A stretch of 64,000 nt of DNA from Folioceros fuciformis (Eukaryota; Anthocerotophyta; Anthocerotopsida; Anthocerotales). The stretch's first letter is position 1. Each line of letters begins with the position of its first letter. Both the position numbers and the translations under genes were made by a program. The notes beneath the pieces were generated by a model that saw only the letters and a program-made list of their open reading frames with translations, was not told the DNA's origin and did not search any database. The stretch is from assembly GCA_049999805.1 (NCBI GenBank), contig JBNGIO010006112.1:107015-171014 (forward strand), written 5' to 3'. Positions 22,341 to 33,334 of this stretch are shown in pieces.

Positions 22341-24629
22341 CTACCAATCGTCCGGAGCTTTGCTGGCTATGGTAAACGCCGGGCCTGGATTTGTTTCATA
22401 AAACGTGTAGGAACCCGGCCCAGGAAAATCTTCCCTGTGAGTGTCATGCAGCTTGAGGCCCAAGCTGAATCCTCTGTCACTGCAGATCCGACTTTTCCGG
22501 TAATAAGCTCCGGGGCCCGGCGTCTTCTCGGGCTTGTTGGCTACATATCTTCGAGCAATAGTGAAGGCAGGAGGCTGGTTCCGCGTTAACTGCACAGTAG
22601 GAGTGTATTCTGATGGACCTGGTGTCTTCTCCACAGGCGAGCACTCATACCTTTTTGCCATGCTGCAACCTGGGGCGTGGCAAGGGTTCACTGCACTGTA
22701 TGCACCAGGGCCAGGAGTGTCGTTCTTAGTGTCTCGCGTAGCCCTGCCTGCAATTGTGAATGCAGGGCTGTCGGTTTTGATGCCCAGTTCGTAGGTGCCT
22801 GGCCCCGGGACAAGATCAGAATTTCCTGGCCCTGGCTTGCTGCCCATAGTGTAGCCAGGTTTCTTGTCCCACCACTTGGCAGTGTAGGCTCCGGGGCCCG
22901 GAGTGTCATTTGCCTTCTGAGGAGGACCGGATCCAGCAATGCTGTAGGCTGGGGCTGAGGAAAGAGCACGGGGATCATATGCGCCAGGCCCCGGATTATC
23001 ACCAGCATGGTCTGATTTGCTCCTCCCTGCCATTGAGAACTCAGGTGGCCTCCTTAATACTGGATCAATCTCCGCATTGTAGGCTCCTGGTCCAGGAGTC
23101 CTTTGCTCATTGGGATTTCTCAACCTTTGGCCTAAAGTGTAGGCTGGGCCGCCTATTCTGTCAACCAACCTGTATGCTCCAGGTCCAGGATTGACGCTTA
23201 CTGGGGCATGTTTTTCTCTTCCAGCCATGGAGTAAGCTGGCGTTCTGTTTGCGACTTCCGCATCGTACGTCCCGGGGCCAGGAAAGTTGTTTCCTAGGCT
23301 CCTTCCCTGTCTCACAGCTATGGTAAAAGCTGGGCCCGCTCTCCTTAATTTCAAGTTATAGGCTCCTGGACCTGGAAGGGTATCCAAGAGCCTGTCAGGG
23401 GCTCTGTGTCCCATAGTAAACGCTGGCTTCTTGTCGTCCAACTGTGCTGAATACGCCCCTGGGCCTGGTGTGTTGTCTGGCTTGTGCATCAACCCTGCTC
23501 CGCTGATGCTGTACGCAGGGCTTGACGACGAGAACATCGGGTCATATGCTCCCGGGCCTGGATTTTCATTCACTTGCTCTGAAGAACAACGCACTGCTAG
23601 TGAGTATTTGGGAGGTCTGGTAGTAATGTATCTGAAATCTTGTTTGTAAGCTCCAGGCCCTGGTGTTTTCTCACAATCTGGAGCTTTCCTCCTCCCGGCC
23701 ATGCTGAAGGCTGGTCCGCCTAGACTGCCACTGGTGCCATATGCACCAGGCCCGGGTGTTTGTTCTACACCTCCTGGGCGTGCTTTCCCCGCAATGGTGT
23801 GGTGTGGAGAGTAGTTATGAGTAGGCACATTGTAAGCACCAGGTCCTGGAACGTCACTTTCCAGTCCTTTGCCAACCTTACCAGCAATTGTGAAAGCCGG
23901 GCCCTTACTTGAACGATCCAATTCATATGCACCGGGACCAGGGAACTGATCATTGTTTGTGCATCGTCCTTTGGCAGCAAGACTGATACCACCCCTTTTG
24001 GGGTTGCGAATCTCGTATGCTCCTGGCCCAGGGATATCTTCTCGATCGTGGGTCTTGAACCTTTGGCTAAGACTGTACGCTGGTGCACTGGATTTGTTTC
24101 GAGGAGTGTAAGCACCAGGCCCTGGAGCCGTTTCAGGGAGGTGTTGCTTGGTTCTGCCTGCAATGGAGTAGGCCGGGCATCCAGTAGCCTCTACAGCTTC
24201 ATATGCTCCTGGCCCTGGAGTGATGCTTGCCCCTGCTTGGTGATGCCTTGCGCTTATTGAGTAGGCCGGGCCATTCCGATGGTCAAGAAGTGTGTAAGTG
24301 CCTGGACCAGGGATATTATCGAATCCCTTACCGTGATGCTTACTGGCTATGGAGTAGGCAGGCCGCTGTTCCCTGGTGTACATGTCAGTTGCATCATATG
24401 CTCCTGGCCCTGGTCCGCCTTCTGATGTGCTCGATAAATGCCTTGTCGAGATAGTGAAAGCAGGGCCTCTATCACCCTTGTCAGGACTGTATGCCCCTGG
24501 TCCAGGCTGAAAGCTGTCGGCTTTGCTGGTAAGTTTCTGGGCGAGAGAATAGGCTGGGGGGGCTGTGCAGGTAATCTTGTCATCTGCGTTGTACGCTCCC
24601 GGCCCGGGAGTTCGCTCTCTCCTTGGCAT
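22341..24629 (-). CDS. SHIPPO-repeat (ODF3/CIMAP-like) axonemal protein, 24 repeats
   Basis: A single uninterrupted frame encodes 762 aa from ATG 24629 (MPRRERTPGPGAY) to TAG 22341; it stays open about 10 codons further upstream without an ATG, so a spliced 5' exon ending near 24660 is possible. I count 24 units of about 30 residues, each starting (T/I/F/N)PGPG(A/T/S)Y and ending in a (P)AFT/YSIA(G/S)(R/K) element, with one PGPSEY variant. This is the SHIPPO signature of ODF3/CIMAP proteins, which bind microtubules in sperm flagella and cilia; human ODF3 is about 254 aa with far fewer repeats. It fits a role in sperm flagella or the locomotory apparatus of spermatids, which is inferred. A broken copy (13873-15974) and a scrap (8279-8525) lie nearby; PPR debris flanks both sides. 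Confidence 0.85.
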   Translation of the reverse strand: MPRRERTPGPGAYNADDKITCTAPPAYSLAQKLTSKADSFQPGPGAYSPDKGDRGPAFTISTRHLSSTSEGGPGPGAYDATDMYTREQRPAYSIASKHHGKGFDNIPGPGTYTLLDHRNGPAYSISARHHQAGASITPGPGAYEAVEATGCPAYSIAGRTKQHLPETAPGPGAYTPRNKSSAPAYSLSQRFKTHDREDIPGPGAYEIRNPKRGGISLAAKGRCTNNDQFPGPGAYELDRSSKGPAFTIAGKVGKGLESDVPGPGAYNVPTHNYSPHHTIAGKARPGGVEQTPGPGAYGTSGSLGGPAFSMAGRRKAPDCEKTPGPGAYKQDFRYITTRPPKYSLAVRCSSEQVNENPGPGAYDPMFSSSSPAYSISGAGLMHKPDNTPGPGAYSAQLDDKKPAFTMGHRAPDRLLDTLPGPGAYNLKLRRAGPAFTIAVRQGRSLGNNFPGPGTYDAEVANRTPAYSMAGREKHAPVSVNPGPGAYRLVDRIGGPAYTLGQRLRNPNEQRTPGPGAYNAEIDPVLRRPPEFSMAGRSKSDHAGDNPGPGAYDPRALSSAPAYSIAGSGPPQKANDTPGPGAYTAKWWDKKPGYTMGSKPGPGNSDLVPGPGTYELGIKTDSPAFTIAGRATRDTKNDTPGPGAYSAVNPCHAPGCSMAKRYECSPVEKTPGPSEYTPTVQLTRNQPPAFTIARRYVANKPEKTPGPGAYYRKSRICSDRGFSLGLKLHDTHREDFPGPGSYTFYETNPGPAFTIASKAPDDW

Positions 24630-25015
24630 ACTGGTATACTCGATGCTCTTGGCGAGCACACCTGAAAGCTCACTCTGTCAATCATGGCCAGATCTGGGGT
24701 AAATTGCCGCTGGTGGAGATGCAACACCTACTAGCTTCCCTCACAGCGATGCTTCACGGTGTGGTGAACAGATAGTAGCCAAGTCCCGTGAACTGAGAAC
24801 GAAACGTAACTGTAACTGCTCGTCCCGGACATGAATGGCAAGCAATTTTTCCCCGTTGCGGGACCGGCCACTGTCCAGCACGGAGAAGGCGGTGGGAGAC
24901 TCCAATGGAACGTGCCCGCTCTCCCGCTGCTGGTCAGCTAGCCGATAGCGAGCTTCGCCAGGCAAATTGTTCCCTCAGATGGTTTGGTTTGGACTGAAGA
25001 AAAGTGAACAAAGCG
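24630..25015 (-). promoter_or_regulatory. Conserved 5' flank of the SHIPPO gene
   Basis: This upstream stretch is retained in the broken copy at 15975-16345, including GGCCAGATCTGGGGTAAA, CGATGCTTCACGGTGTGGTG and GAGCTTCGCCAGGCAAATTG. It therefore belongs to the duplicated unit and probably includes the 5' UTR and promoter. I found no clear TATA box. The frame MIDRVSFQVCSPR crossing the junction is out of frame with the main protein. Confidence 0.45.
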
Positions 25016-26060
25016 CCCGGGAAAGCCCTAGGTGGAAGATGAGGTCTCACTTCAACGTCCTCCACAAGCAATGTGTGGTGAACGAGGACGCATCTCTAGG
25101 TCTGCGCGTCCATGGTTTGAGGAGAAAACGGGGTACCTGCTCTGTGAACATCAATGCAAAGTTGGTAGATTGGAAAACGCTCAGGGAGTGTTTGATGGGC
25201 TCGCTCGCAAAGAATTGGGCACGTGTACTGTCACGACAGGAAGGTACCTCCAGACGGGCATGGGAAAGGTACTTCTTACCACTGCAAGGCTGTGGAAGGA
25301 GGAGCTATGGCCGTACTCCATTCTATGACATGAATTTGTCTCTCCAGCGAAGGAGGAAGAGAAGCAGCACATGTGCAAATCAGAGGAAAGGGACACCAAG
25401 CTGATGTGCTTGTCGCCGGCGGTTTGCTGAAATCTATGCCAACTGTTGCAGCAGGGAAGATTCTCAGGAAAGTGTTAGATGGGGCGACATCAAGCTGCCA
25501 TGGTTGCAGGGTATTCTTGGCAAGGCATGGGGCAGGGAGCTCTTCAAGTGCACTATAGATGCGAGCAGAACCCTCTGCACTACTTCACCTGACTCTGTAA
25601 CACTTCTTGGCGCGTGCGACTAGCATGTACAGATGTGCACGAAGCTGTGTCTCTGGAAACGCAGGGAGCTACGTGGACGGATTGTAAGAACAAGGGACTC
25701 AAGCAAACGTATTTATCGCCAGAAGGTCCAACGGTGAACAGGTTTGAGAAAGTAAGGGAATGCTGTGGATGTCCAACACATGTTTGAGGTGTTGCCCAAC
25801 AAAGATGTTCTTGCCTGGAATACGCTGATCGCAGACCACATTTGACAAGGAGCCCGTGAAGCAGTCCTCGACTTGGTCCGGAAAATGAGAGAAGACGATA
25901 TGCAGCCAGACAGGATCAAATTCCTTATCTCACTGGCCGTGTGCAGTCATGTGGGAATAATGTGGGTACATTGAACGAGGGAAGGGAGTACTTCGGGCGT
26001 ATGAGAAGGGATTATTGCATCAGTCTTCCAGGGGACCACAAGAATGGTGGATGGATCTCC
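25016..26060 (+). pseudogene. PPR pseudogene, third remnant
   Basis: Scattered motifs read NAQGVFDGLARKELGT, LDSVTLLGACD, MFEVLPNKDVLAWNTLIADH and REAVLDLVRKMREDDMQPD, in order on the plus strand. The intervening frames are broken, for example by a TGA immediately after IADHI. It lies directly upstream of the 5' flank of the SHIPPO gene, in divergent arrangement. Confidence 0.7.
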
Positions 26061-27040
26061 TTGGCGTCAGGACAAGTCGATTAGGGCCTAGCCCTATTAC
26101 TGACGATGCCTTGAGTGCCCTGTGCTGCATTTCGGCGCTCTCTGGGGGGTCCTTGTCGAAAGTGGAGCAATGGCTTTACTTGCAAAACAGAAGCTGCAGG
26201 AAATGTGTCGATGTCGAACATAAAGATGGATGCCCAGATGTGGGAACAGAAGGATCAGGCGAGGAGAGGAAAAATCAGGGTGTGAAGCAGAATGGTCAGA
26301 GCTGTCGGATAGCAGCGGTTTAGGGTTAGTAGTCCATAGCCTTTTGTGCTTGGGACGTGAGTCCAACAAGGGTGCACAATTGACCTTCCAAAATGAGGAA
26401 TGATGTGTACCACAAGCTTGGGGTGTACCACAAACTGGGGGTATCCCACCGATGTACACTAGAGAACACGCTGGAGGGGAAATCCAGAATGAATTGTGAA
26501 TGACTTCCGGGCCCGTGTCTTTCCTTCTTACTATTTGTACTCTAATCCAGCGTGTGCCGACCAGCGTTATCGGCAACCAAACAGACGGTCTTATAACATG
26601 ATCATCAGTGCATGGAGCAATTTCTTTCTTCGCTTCTTCCTGAAGAACATCCTGCTCCGCCTTACTCCACCTTCCTATCAAGTAATGAGTCATTGTGCGG
26701 TTTGGTACAGCAGTCCGGGAAGAAGGCTTGGGTTGTGTTGTCCAAAGACCTAGCCTAGTCCTACTAAACATCCTCCATCGAGGCGGGTACTCAGCACACC
26801 ATTGTGCCAAGGCCGTTCAGTTTAATTCAATTTACAAAAAGAGAAGGGGAAAAAGAGAGGCCGGAGGGAATCGATACCCCTCAAGCTAGAAGTTCAACAT
26901 GCTTTGATGCAAGTAGCTCACACGCAGCTTTTGTCAAGAAAATTGAGATGCAAGGAGGAGTCCTTGATTCCATGGCTAAGCTTAGCTTAGACAGAGCATT
27001 GCGCAAATGTTTGTTGCAGTACCAAAGTGCCATGAAACAA
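26061..27040. other. No supported gene; Lhca3 upstream region
   Basis: The longest frame (26097-26810, minus) has no domain, no repeats and biased composition, and I treat it as chance. The rest is ordinary intergenic sequence leading into the Lhca3 promoter. Confidence 0.5.
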
Positions 27041-27046
27041 AAATTA

Positions 27047-27230
27047 GGTCCACGTGGACCACAATAGCTTTCGACTTCTTCATGGAATATGGGTGGCCTG
27101 TGTTCGGTGTTTGTGGACGGGAGACTGCATTGAATTGTTTATCCGGACGCTATATCTGAGCCAAAAGGAAGGCACATCCCATTGGGTCGCCTGATGCTTC
27201 CAACGCCACCCCATTGGCTGGTCGCTTATC
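27047..27230 (+). promoter_or_regulatory. Lhca3 promoter elements (palindromic G-box, CCAAT, I-box)
   Basis: A perfect 14-bp palindrome GGTCCACGTGGACC (27047-27060) centres on the G-box CACGTG. Two CCATTGG boxes follow at about 27179 and 27211, and GATAAG (I-box, as CTTATC on this strand) at 27225-27230, all within about 315 bases of the Lhca3 ATG. G-box plus I-box combinations are known from light-regulated photosynthesis promoters; activity here is inferred. Confidence 0.5.
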
Positions 27231-27361
27231 GGCTCTCTCTCCGCGCCTAAGTGTAGCGACAGGCTTGCCACCATCTCCAGCTCCTCGCTCGCGCACACAC
27301 ACATCGCACACGCGAGCAGGAGGAAGCAGAAGGCGCAGCAGCAGCACATCCGACAGCAACA

Positions 27362-28352
27362 ATGGCTGCCACCATCGCCGCCCGAGCCCTGGTGTCCCCC
27401 GCAGCCGCAGCCACAGCCGCGGTGGCCTCCAGCGCGCCCGAGTCCAGCCGCCACCAGCTCCTGCTGGGAGGCCGCGCCCTCCGGATCGCCCCGGCCTCCT
27501 CCTCCTCCTCCGCCCCTGCCCGCTCCTCCTTCGTCGTCCGCGCCTCCTCCGACAAGCCGGCGCCCCGGGTGAGCGATAGTCCCACCTGCATTGCATTCCC
27601 TCCGTTGCTATACCTGCCTCCCGCTCCTCCCGGCGCCCGCCGTGACTGACCGCGTTCTGGTTTGGGGTTTGGCTGCGCAGTCCAACAGGCAGCTCTACTT
27701 CGCGTCCGCGCAGAGCCTGTCGTACCTCGATGGCACTCTGGCGGGAGACTACGGCTTCGACCCCCTGGGCCTCATGGACCCCGAGGGCGCCGGGGGCTTC
27801 ATCGACCCCAACTGGCTGGTGTACGCCGAGATCATCAACGGCAGGTACGCCATGCTCGGGGCCGCGGGCGCCATCGCGCCTGAGATTCTAGGAAAGCTGG
27901 GGCTCATCCCGGCCGAGACCGCCGTTGTGTGGTTCAAGTCTGGCGTCATCCCGCCTCTGGGAACCTACGACTACTGGGCCGACTCGTACACGCTCTTTGT
28001 GTTGGAGATCGCGTTGATGGGATTCGCGGAGCACCGCAGAGCGCAGGACTACTACAAGCCCGGGTCCATGGGGAAGCAGTATTTCCTGGGCTTCGAGAAG
28101 GCTCTGGGAGGTTCTGGAAACCCGGCGTACCCTGGCGGTCCCATCTTCAACTTCCTTGGTTTTGGCAAGGACGAGAAATCGCTCAAGGACCTCAAGACAA
28201 AGGAAGTGAAGAACGGCCGGCTGGCTATGCTCGCCGTCTTGGGATACTTCATCCAGGCTATCTTCACCGGAGTAGGACCTTTCCAGAATCTGCTCGACCA
28301 CTTGGCAGACCCTGTTAACAACAACGTCCTTACTAACTTGAAAATTCATTAG
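27362..28352 (+). CDS. LHCA3: Photosystem I chlorophyll a/b-binding protein Lhca3
   Basis: Two exons (27362-27568, 27681-28352) with a 112-nt GT-AG intron encode 292 aa. Residues 1 to about 60 form an Ala/Ser-rich chloroplast transit peptide. The mature part starts [18 protein letters not shown] and contains the three LHC helices: [28 protein letters not shown] and [16 protein letters not shown], ending [14 protein letters not shown]. These are diagnostic of Lhca3, the PSI antenna subunit that pairs with Lhca2. In the first helix an Asn (INGRYAML) sits where most LHC proteins have His; Asn at this chlorophyll ligand is the known basis of the red-shifted chlorophylls of Lhca3 and Lhca4. The gene is GC-rich relative to its surroundings. 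Confidence 0.96.
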
Positions 28353-28849
28353 GTTAGGTTTTTGGCTGGAAACGACCAGACGTCTCTGTAACATGTCTAA
28401 AGAAGCAAGCATTTCTTCAGTGTAAAGAAAGTTCTTCCGATTATGTCTCGTAATCAATCTTGTCCGGGCCACCAGCCTCTCGGCCTGCATCATACCTATA
28501 ATCGAGATGGTGAGGATCTTCGAGCCCGCGCATTGTGATTCATCGGTTAACGAAGGTTCGAGTGGAGATGACGAATGTGATTGTGCGGACAGTGGGATGT
28601 GACCATTGACAACGGGAATCTTGCGGTTGCGATCTAATGGGATTGATGCAGAGGAGTGCGCGGGGCTGGTGCTGCGATGGGGAACTTATGAAAATCAATG
28701 AAGGACTGGTTCTTGCTAAAGTTGATAAACAGCTGGAGAGCAAGTCATTCACCATGTTAAGATGAAGTGGAGGAGCTGAAGACTGGTTGTCAATGCGGGT
28801 GGAGAACCTGCATCTTTGTTTTCCGGACAGCCTTGGGTCTCGCTTCTCG

Positions 28850-29110
28850 TCACGAGAAATGACACTACTTCCGATGCCACTTCCTGCTTGCCTTCTGACG
28901 GCCGGTAGAAGCTCTGATGTCCTCGGAAGGGCAGGCAGCTGCCCTCACGTACTGTCGAAAAGGACTGTTGGAATCATGTCTTGCTGAGGGGCACCTGCCA
29001 TGTGTGCAGAATGTGGTGCACTGGAGGATGCACGGCCTGTCGAAGCACTGGTGCCTTACAGAAAGGAGGAGGCAGCTGCACTCGGCAGATTGTGACGAGG
29101 TGGCTGCTCG
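28850..29110 (+). pseudogene. PPR scrap
   Basis: The sequence resembles 21780-21970 in the PPR pseudogene (shared CTTGCTTGCCTTCTGA, GTCGAAAAGGACTG-type and AATGTGGT blocks) and reads ACLLTAGRSSDVLGRAGSC and MCAECGALEDAR in different frames. It represents one to two decayed PPR motifs. From 29110 to 29430 I see nothing recognisable. Confidence 0.55.
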
Positions 29111-29432
29111 ATAACGAGATCACGTCACAGTGTACGTGAATTTGTTTCATCACTACCAGCTTGGCTTCTGCCACAACAGATACGTGCGTAAGATGTGTGT
29201 AACATTGAGACACCGGGAGTGAACATGTAAAGCTGGGCTCTCTCAGCACATCAGGGATTTGGCCACCCAAAACTCCAAGGGACACTTGCTCCAAGACGCA
29301 TGCCACAGTCTAAAGTGTCACCTAATCGCTAACAGTTGTAAGCACGTCCTTCAATAAAATCGAAAGGGTCAGGGTCGTTAAGTGATATTGTAAATATTCT
29401 AGGATATTCCATGATAGCTAGCCTTCTGCAGG

Positions 29433-29597
29433 GCAATGCACTGCCCTTTGATAAGACAATGTGTTAGATGCGTAGCAATGCGCTGCCCTTTGATAAGACA
29501 ATGTGGTAGATGGGTAGCAATGCACTGCCCTTTGATAAGACAATGTGTTAGATGCATAGCAATGCACTGCCGTTAGATAAGACAATGTGTTAGATGT
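29433..29597. repeat. 42-bp tandem repeat, 4 copies
   Basis: Copies start at 29433, 29475, 29517 and 29559 and carry GCAATGCACTGCCCTTTGAT followed by AAGACAATGTGTTAGATG. They differ by one to three bases each. Confidence 0.95.
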
Positions 29598-32500
29598 GAT
29601 CTAAAGTTTATAAATGCCAACCCCACAATTACATGTGGAGAGAGAAAAAGCAAAGATGAACCGAGCCTAAGCAAAATCTCATCGCTATGGCAAAAGATGT
29701 TGTGCTATTTGAAATGCTTAATTGTAGGGCTGAGCTAAAAGCTAAGATCTCATTACCTTCCTTGAACATGGAGGCATAAGACAGGATAGGAATGGATGAG
29801 TCCATGAGAAGGGCCCTTTGCACGCATGGGTACTACTTTTCGAAGAGAGAGGCTTGATGACCATGCATCCCTTCCCTAGCAAAGTAGGAGAAATAAGGCA
29901 TATCCCAATGGCTTTTAAGGGTAAAGCGTCCCTAGCTTGCATTAGAGAAACCTATAAGATGAATGCCCTCTTCTCAACCCTTGAGATAAAGGCCTAAAGG
30001 AGGGGGACCTTGGATTAAAAACCAAAAAGTCATAATTGGAGCAAAGAGAACCTAGCTACATAGGAAGGTAGCTAAGGCCAAGGCCTCTATGCCTTAAAGA
30101 CTAACGCCTCCGAAAGCAATGCAGAGCTACCTATTTCTTGGTTAAATCTCTAGTAGTCCAATCAAAAGTACCAAGGCCTATAATATCCCCCAACAGCTTG
30201 TATAACTTGATTATCAAAATTCTTCATACTCCATAAAAAAGCGCAACCATTCTGCACAAAGCAAGAAGAAAGAATATGAATGCTATATGAGAATCCCTTA
30301 TTTGTGCAAGGCCTCTAGCATGAGCTAAGTCTTCTCAACTCCTAAAATTTGTAGTTGCTACAAGGAAGCAATATCTCGAAGATAGTTAGGGGAGTCCTCT
30401 AAATATTGAAGACAGGATGCTCAAGGAGGACTAAACTTAGGCCAACTTAACCCTACATCCCAAACAGGAGAGTTTTTAGGAAAAGAGATCAAAGGTTGGC
30501 TTAATCTTTCCAATGGCATGAGGATTTGAGTTTTGTGCACCACAAATGGGTATTCCAAGAAGGTGAAGGCAATGGAGGATACCACCCTAAAATGATCTAT
30601 AGCAAGGATGAACCTCATAATGGATCCCTTTGGACAAATTAGTTATGTAAGGAAAATAATCAAAGAGGACAAAGTTATTGCCGCACTATTAAGGATAGGG
30701 TTCCTTTCCTTATCACTCCTTATTCATTAAGAGTAATAGGAAAAACAAACCATACGTTCATTTGTATGTCTACTTCGAGTAAGGCATCAAATCCAATCCA
30801 AGGCCCCCTACTGTAAAACTACAATTAAAATATTTTATTTTATATTTTTAAACACTCAGAACATGTTTTTTTAGCATATCATTAGGAAGCTCTTTTTGTT
30901 ATGACTTCAAAACCCCTTCTCTCTCACATTTTTCTTAATTAAGGGCAACTAAGTATTAGCATATCCTTGTTTTGAGTTTCCCTTTAAATTCAAAAAGAGA
31001 AGAAAGCTTCTCTCTAAAAAAACTTTGGGCCACAGAGGATGGTCTTAAACCATAGTTCCTCAAAATATTATGATTTACTTCTATATATAGAGCATTATAT
31101 GTATGAATAAGTCATTATTTATTTATTTTACTGTTATATAAAAGAAATAAAATGAGTTTGAGCAACGTGAGGCCTGAAATGCACTGACCAAGTGTGATAA
31201 TAAATGTTGGGTCTTGGTGGCACGCCTTGGCGCCCGGGTACGTCGCTGTTGACTTGAGGTGTGGTAGATATTCGCATTCGTATTCTTTTTTTCACATTCG
31301 TCATAGAGATTAATCCTGCACATATGTCATGCCACTTCAGTAAATTCCATCCTTCACGTTTGCGACACCACAAACGCTATTAGTAGCCGTTGTGGGATGC
31401 CATAGCCATCTTCCCGAAGGTTTCCGCAGCGAGTGAAACCCGACACCATGCCTCCAAATTCTCAAGTGTAAATGTAGCGGTGTTCCGGTTGCTTCTCACC
31501 TCCACTCGCGAACCCTGGAGTCACCTCCCATGCCAGCTCCAAAATCATCACACAACCCACGGACGGTGTTGGACGTACCAGGTAGAAGACGGATCAATAG
31601 ATCTTATCCCGCAAGAAGCCAATGTTTCCCTGCCACTTGCCACGAGATGGGAATTAGCGTTGCTTGCTTGGTGACGCAGTTGCGTAAATGCCACATACAT
31701 ATATTGGTAGACATGCGCTGCCCTTCCGACGCAGCGAAATGATGGTCGCGTGCGGAGTCCGGACGCCGTCGCCTATGGGCATGCGCGGCCAGTGGCTACA
31801 ACATGGGAGTACGGGCACACAAGGATGTACCACGGACGTATCCGCATTCACATAAAAAACTGCAACCGCAAGGTAAGGACAAGAGCAGAGAGATTTTAGA
31901 CGGAGAAAACCCTCGTTCACCTGCCATGTCAGAATGAGCATTTGCAGGCCAGTTTCTAGCATTGCAGAGATGGAGGAGGACAAAACAAAACCTAAACCAT
32001 CGTGGAGCGTGCGGTGCAGTGCGGTGCGTATTCTCCCTTTCCAAAAGAATCTGAACCATCGGTTACATTGAAACCCGCTGTTCCGACACGTCGCAAGCCG
32101 CACAACCTAATAAATGAAACAGTCGGCCTGCATTGCAAAGCAGGTGCGGTGGCGGATCTTCAGAAAATGGCCATAAAACAAAGCTTGCTACCGTCAATCC
32201 CTTCGTCGGAGGTCCTTCAGCATTATACAAAATGGCAAACATATGTACTTCCATCCCTGCCTAATGCACGGATCCGGATCTGGCAAACAAAGGCTTCCGG
32301 AAAAGCGCAAGACAAGTACAACACAAAGAGACAACCATGAGTTATGAGGCCCGTTGAAACACTAAGTTCAATGCAAACCTCATCGGGGGGGGTCAAGCAA
32401 GTGAAGCTCCGCTGAAGTTCCGAAGGAGCAGTCCGGTCCGGGCTGACCGAAGATGTATGAGAAGGAGCAAGAACAAAAGCAAGAGCGTGCCCCGGGCCGG

Positions 32501-33334
32501 ACAGGATGCGCGTCTTCCATCTAGCTTCGCCTGCCTAGAAGGTGTCTCAGATCCTCGAGAGTCTGCCCCAAGGCTGTGCCGGCAAGAAAAAGCTGGAAGG
32601 TTGGGCTCGAGTCCAGATCTGGTCTCCTCGACTCACGAGACGCAAACACGTTTCATTCATTCGCGTAATGTAATGAGAGTATTACGGCACGGTAAGCAAA
32701 GCAAGGCGGGAACGCAGAGGGAGGGCACGGGCCAGGATTGGGGATAGCGCACGCCACGCCGTGATGGCTGCAATGCACTACAATGCCATACGAATGCAAT
32801 GCATGCGGGTGGCGCAGCGGAATCTTCTGGAGGACGTGGCTCCCAAGAGATTTGCCGGTGGCGAAACTCGGCGAAAGCTATGGCGCCGTGATTGTCGTGG
32901 TACGGGAGGGATGAGGTCGCGCGAGGCGATCCCAGGCATCCGAGGGGATGGATCCCCCGGCTCAGAGTCCCCGGCGCCCGTCGGTCGCGGACCCCGCCCT
33001 CCTCGCCCCGGCGGTCGTATCAGGCGCCGGGCGTAAGTCAACGCCCTCCTGCAATTGCTCCGTAGGGTTTGCGACCAGGCCCCCGCCAGGCCGGCCCGCT
33101 TGCCTCACACTCCATCGTTCTTCCCACCCGTCTGCCAGCGTGCCAGGCCAGCCCCGCCTCCCCGGCCGTCCGTCCTTTCTCAGCACAACTCGCGTCCTGC
33201 TGCTGCTGCTGCTGCTGCCGCCTGCCTCTGCCGCGAGAGCTGCTCGCCGCTTGCTGCCGCTCTTGCAAGCACGAGCCTGCTTGTTTGCTTGCAAGAGCTC
33301 GCAAGAGCAGGCATTGGTGCCACGGCTGGGCGCC
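29598..33334. other. Long gene-poor stretch upstream of the MADS gene
   Basis: 29600-31150 is AT-rich with short frames only. 29615-29750 resembles 1258-1400, indicating a dispersed repeat. 31150-32460 holds no recognisable coding sequence. 32460-33334 becomes GC-rich and is probably the MADS promoter and 5' UTR; it includes a (CTG)n run at about 33199-33219. Confidence 0.5.

Noticed and set aside
26097-26810. 237-codon open frame on the minus strand
   Set aside because: No domain, no repeat family match, composition of non-coding DNA, and no plausible splice partners; treated as a chance frame.
29598-30450. Possible LINE or host exon remnants (for example EGDLGLKTKKS)
   Set aside because: One short LINE-like phrase without any neighbouring RT or endonuclease motif on either strand.
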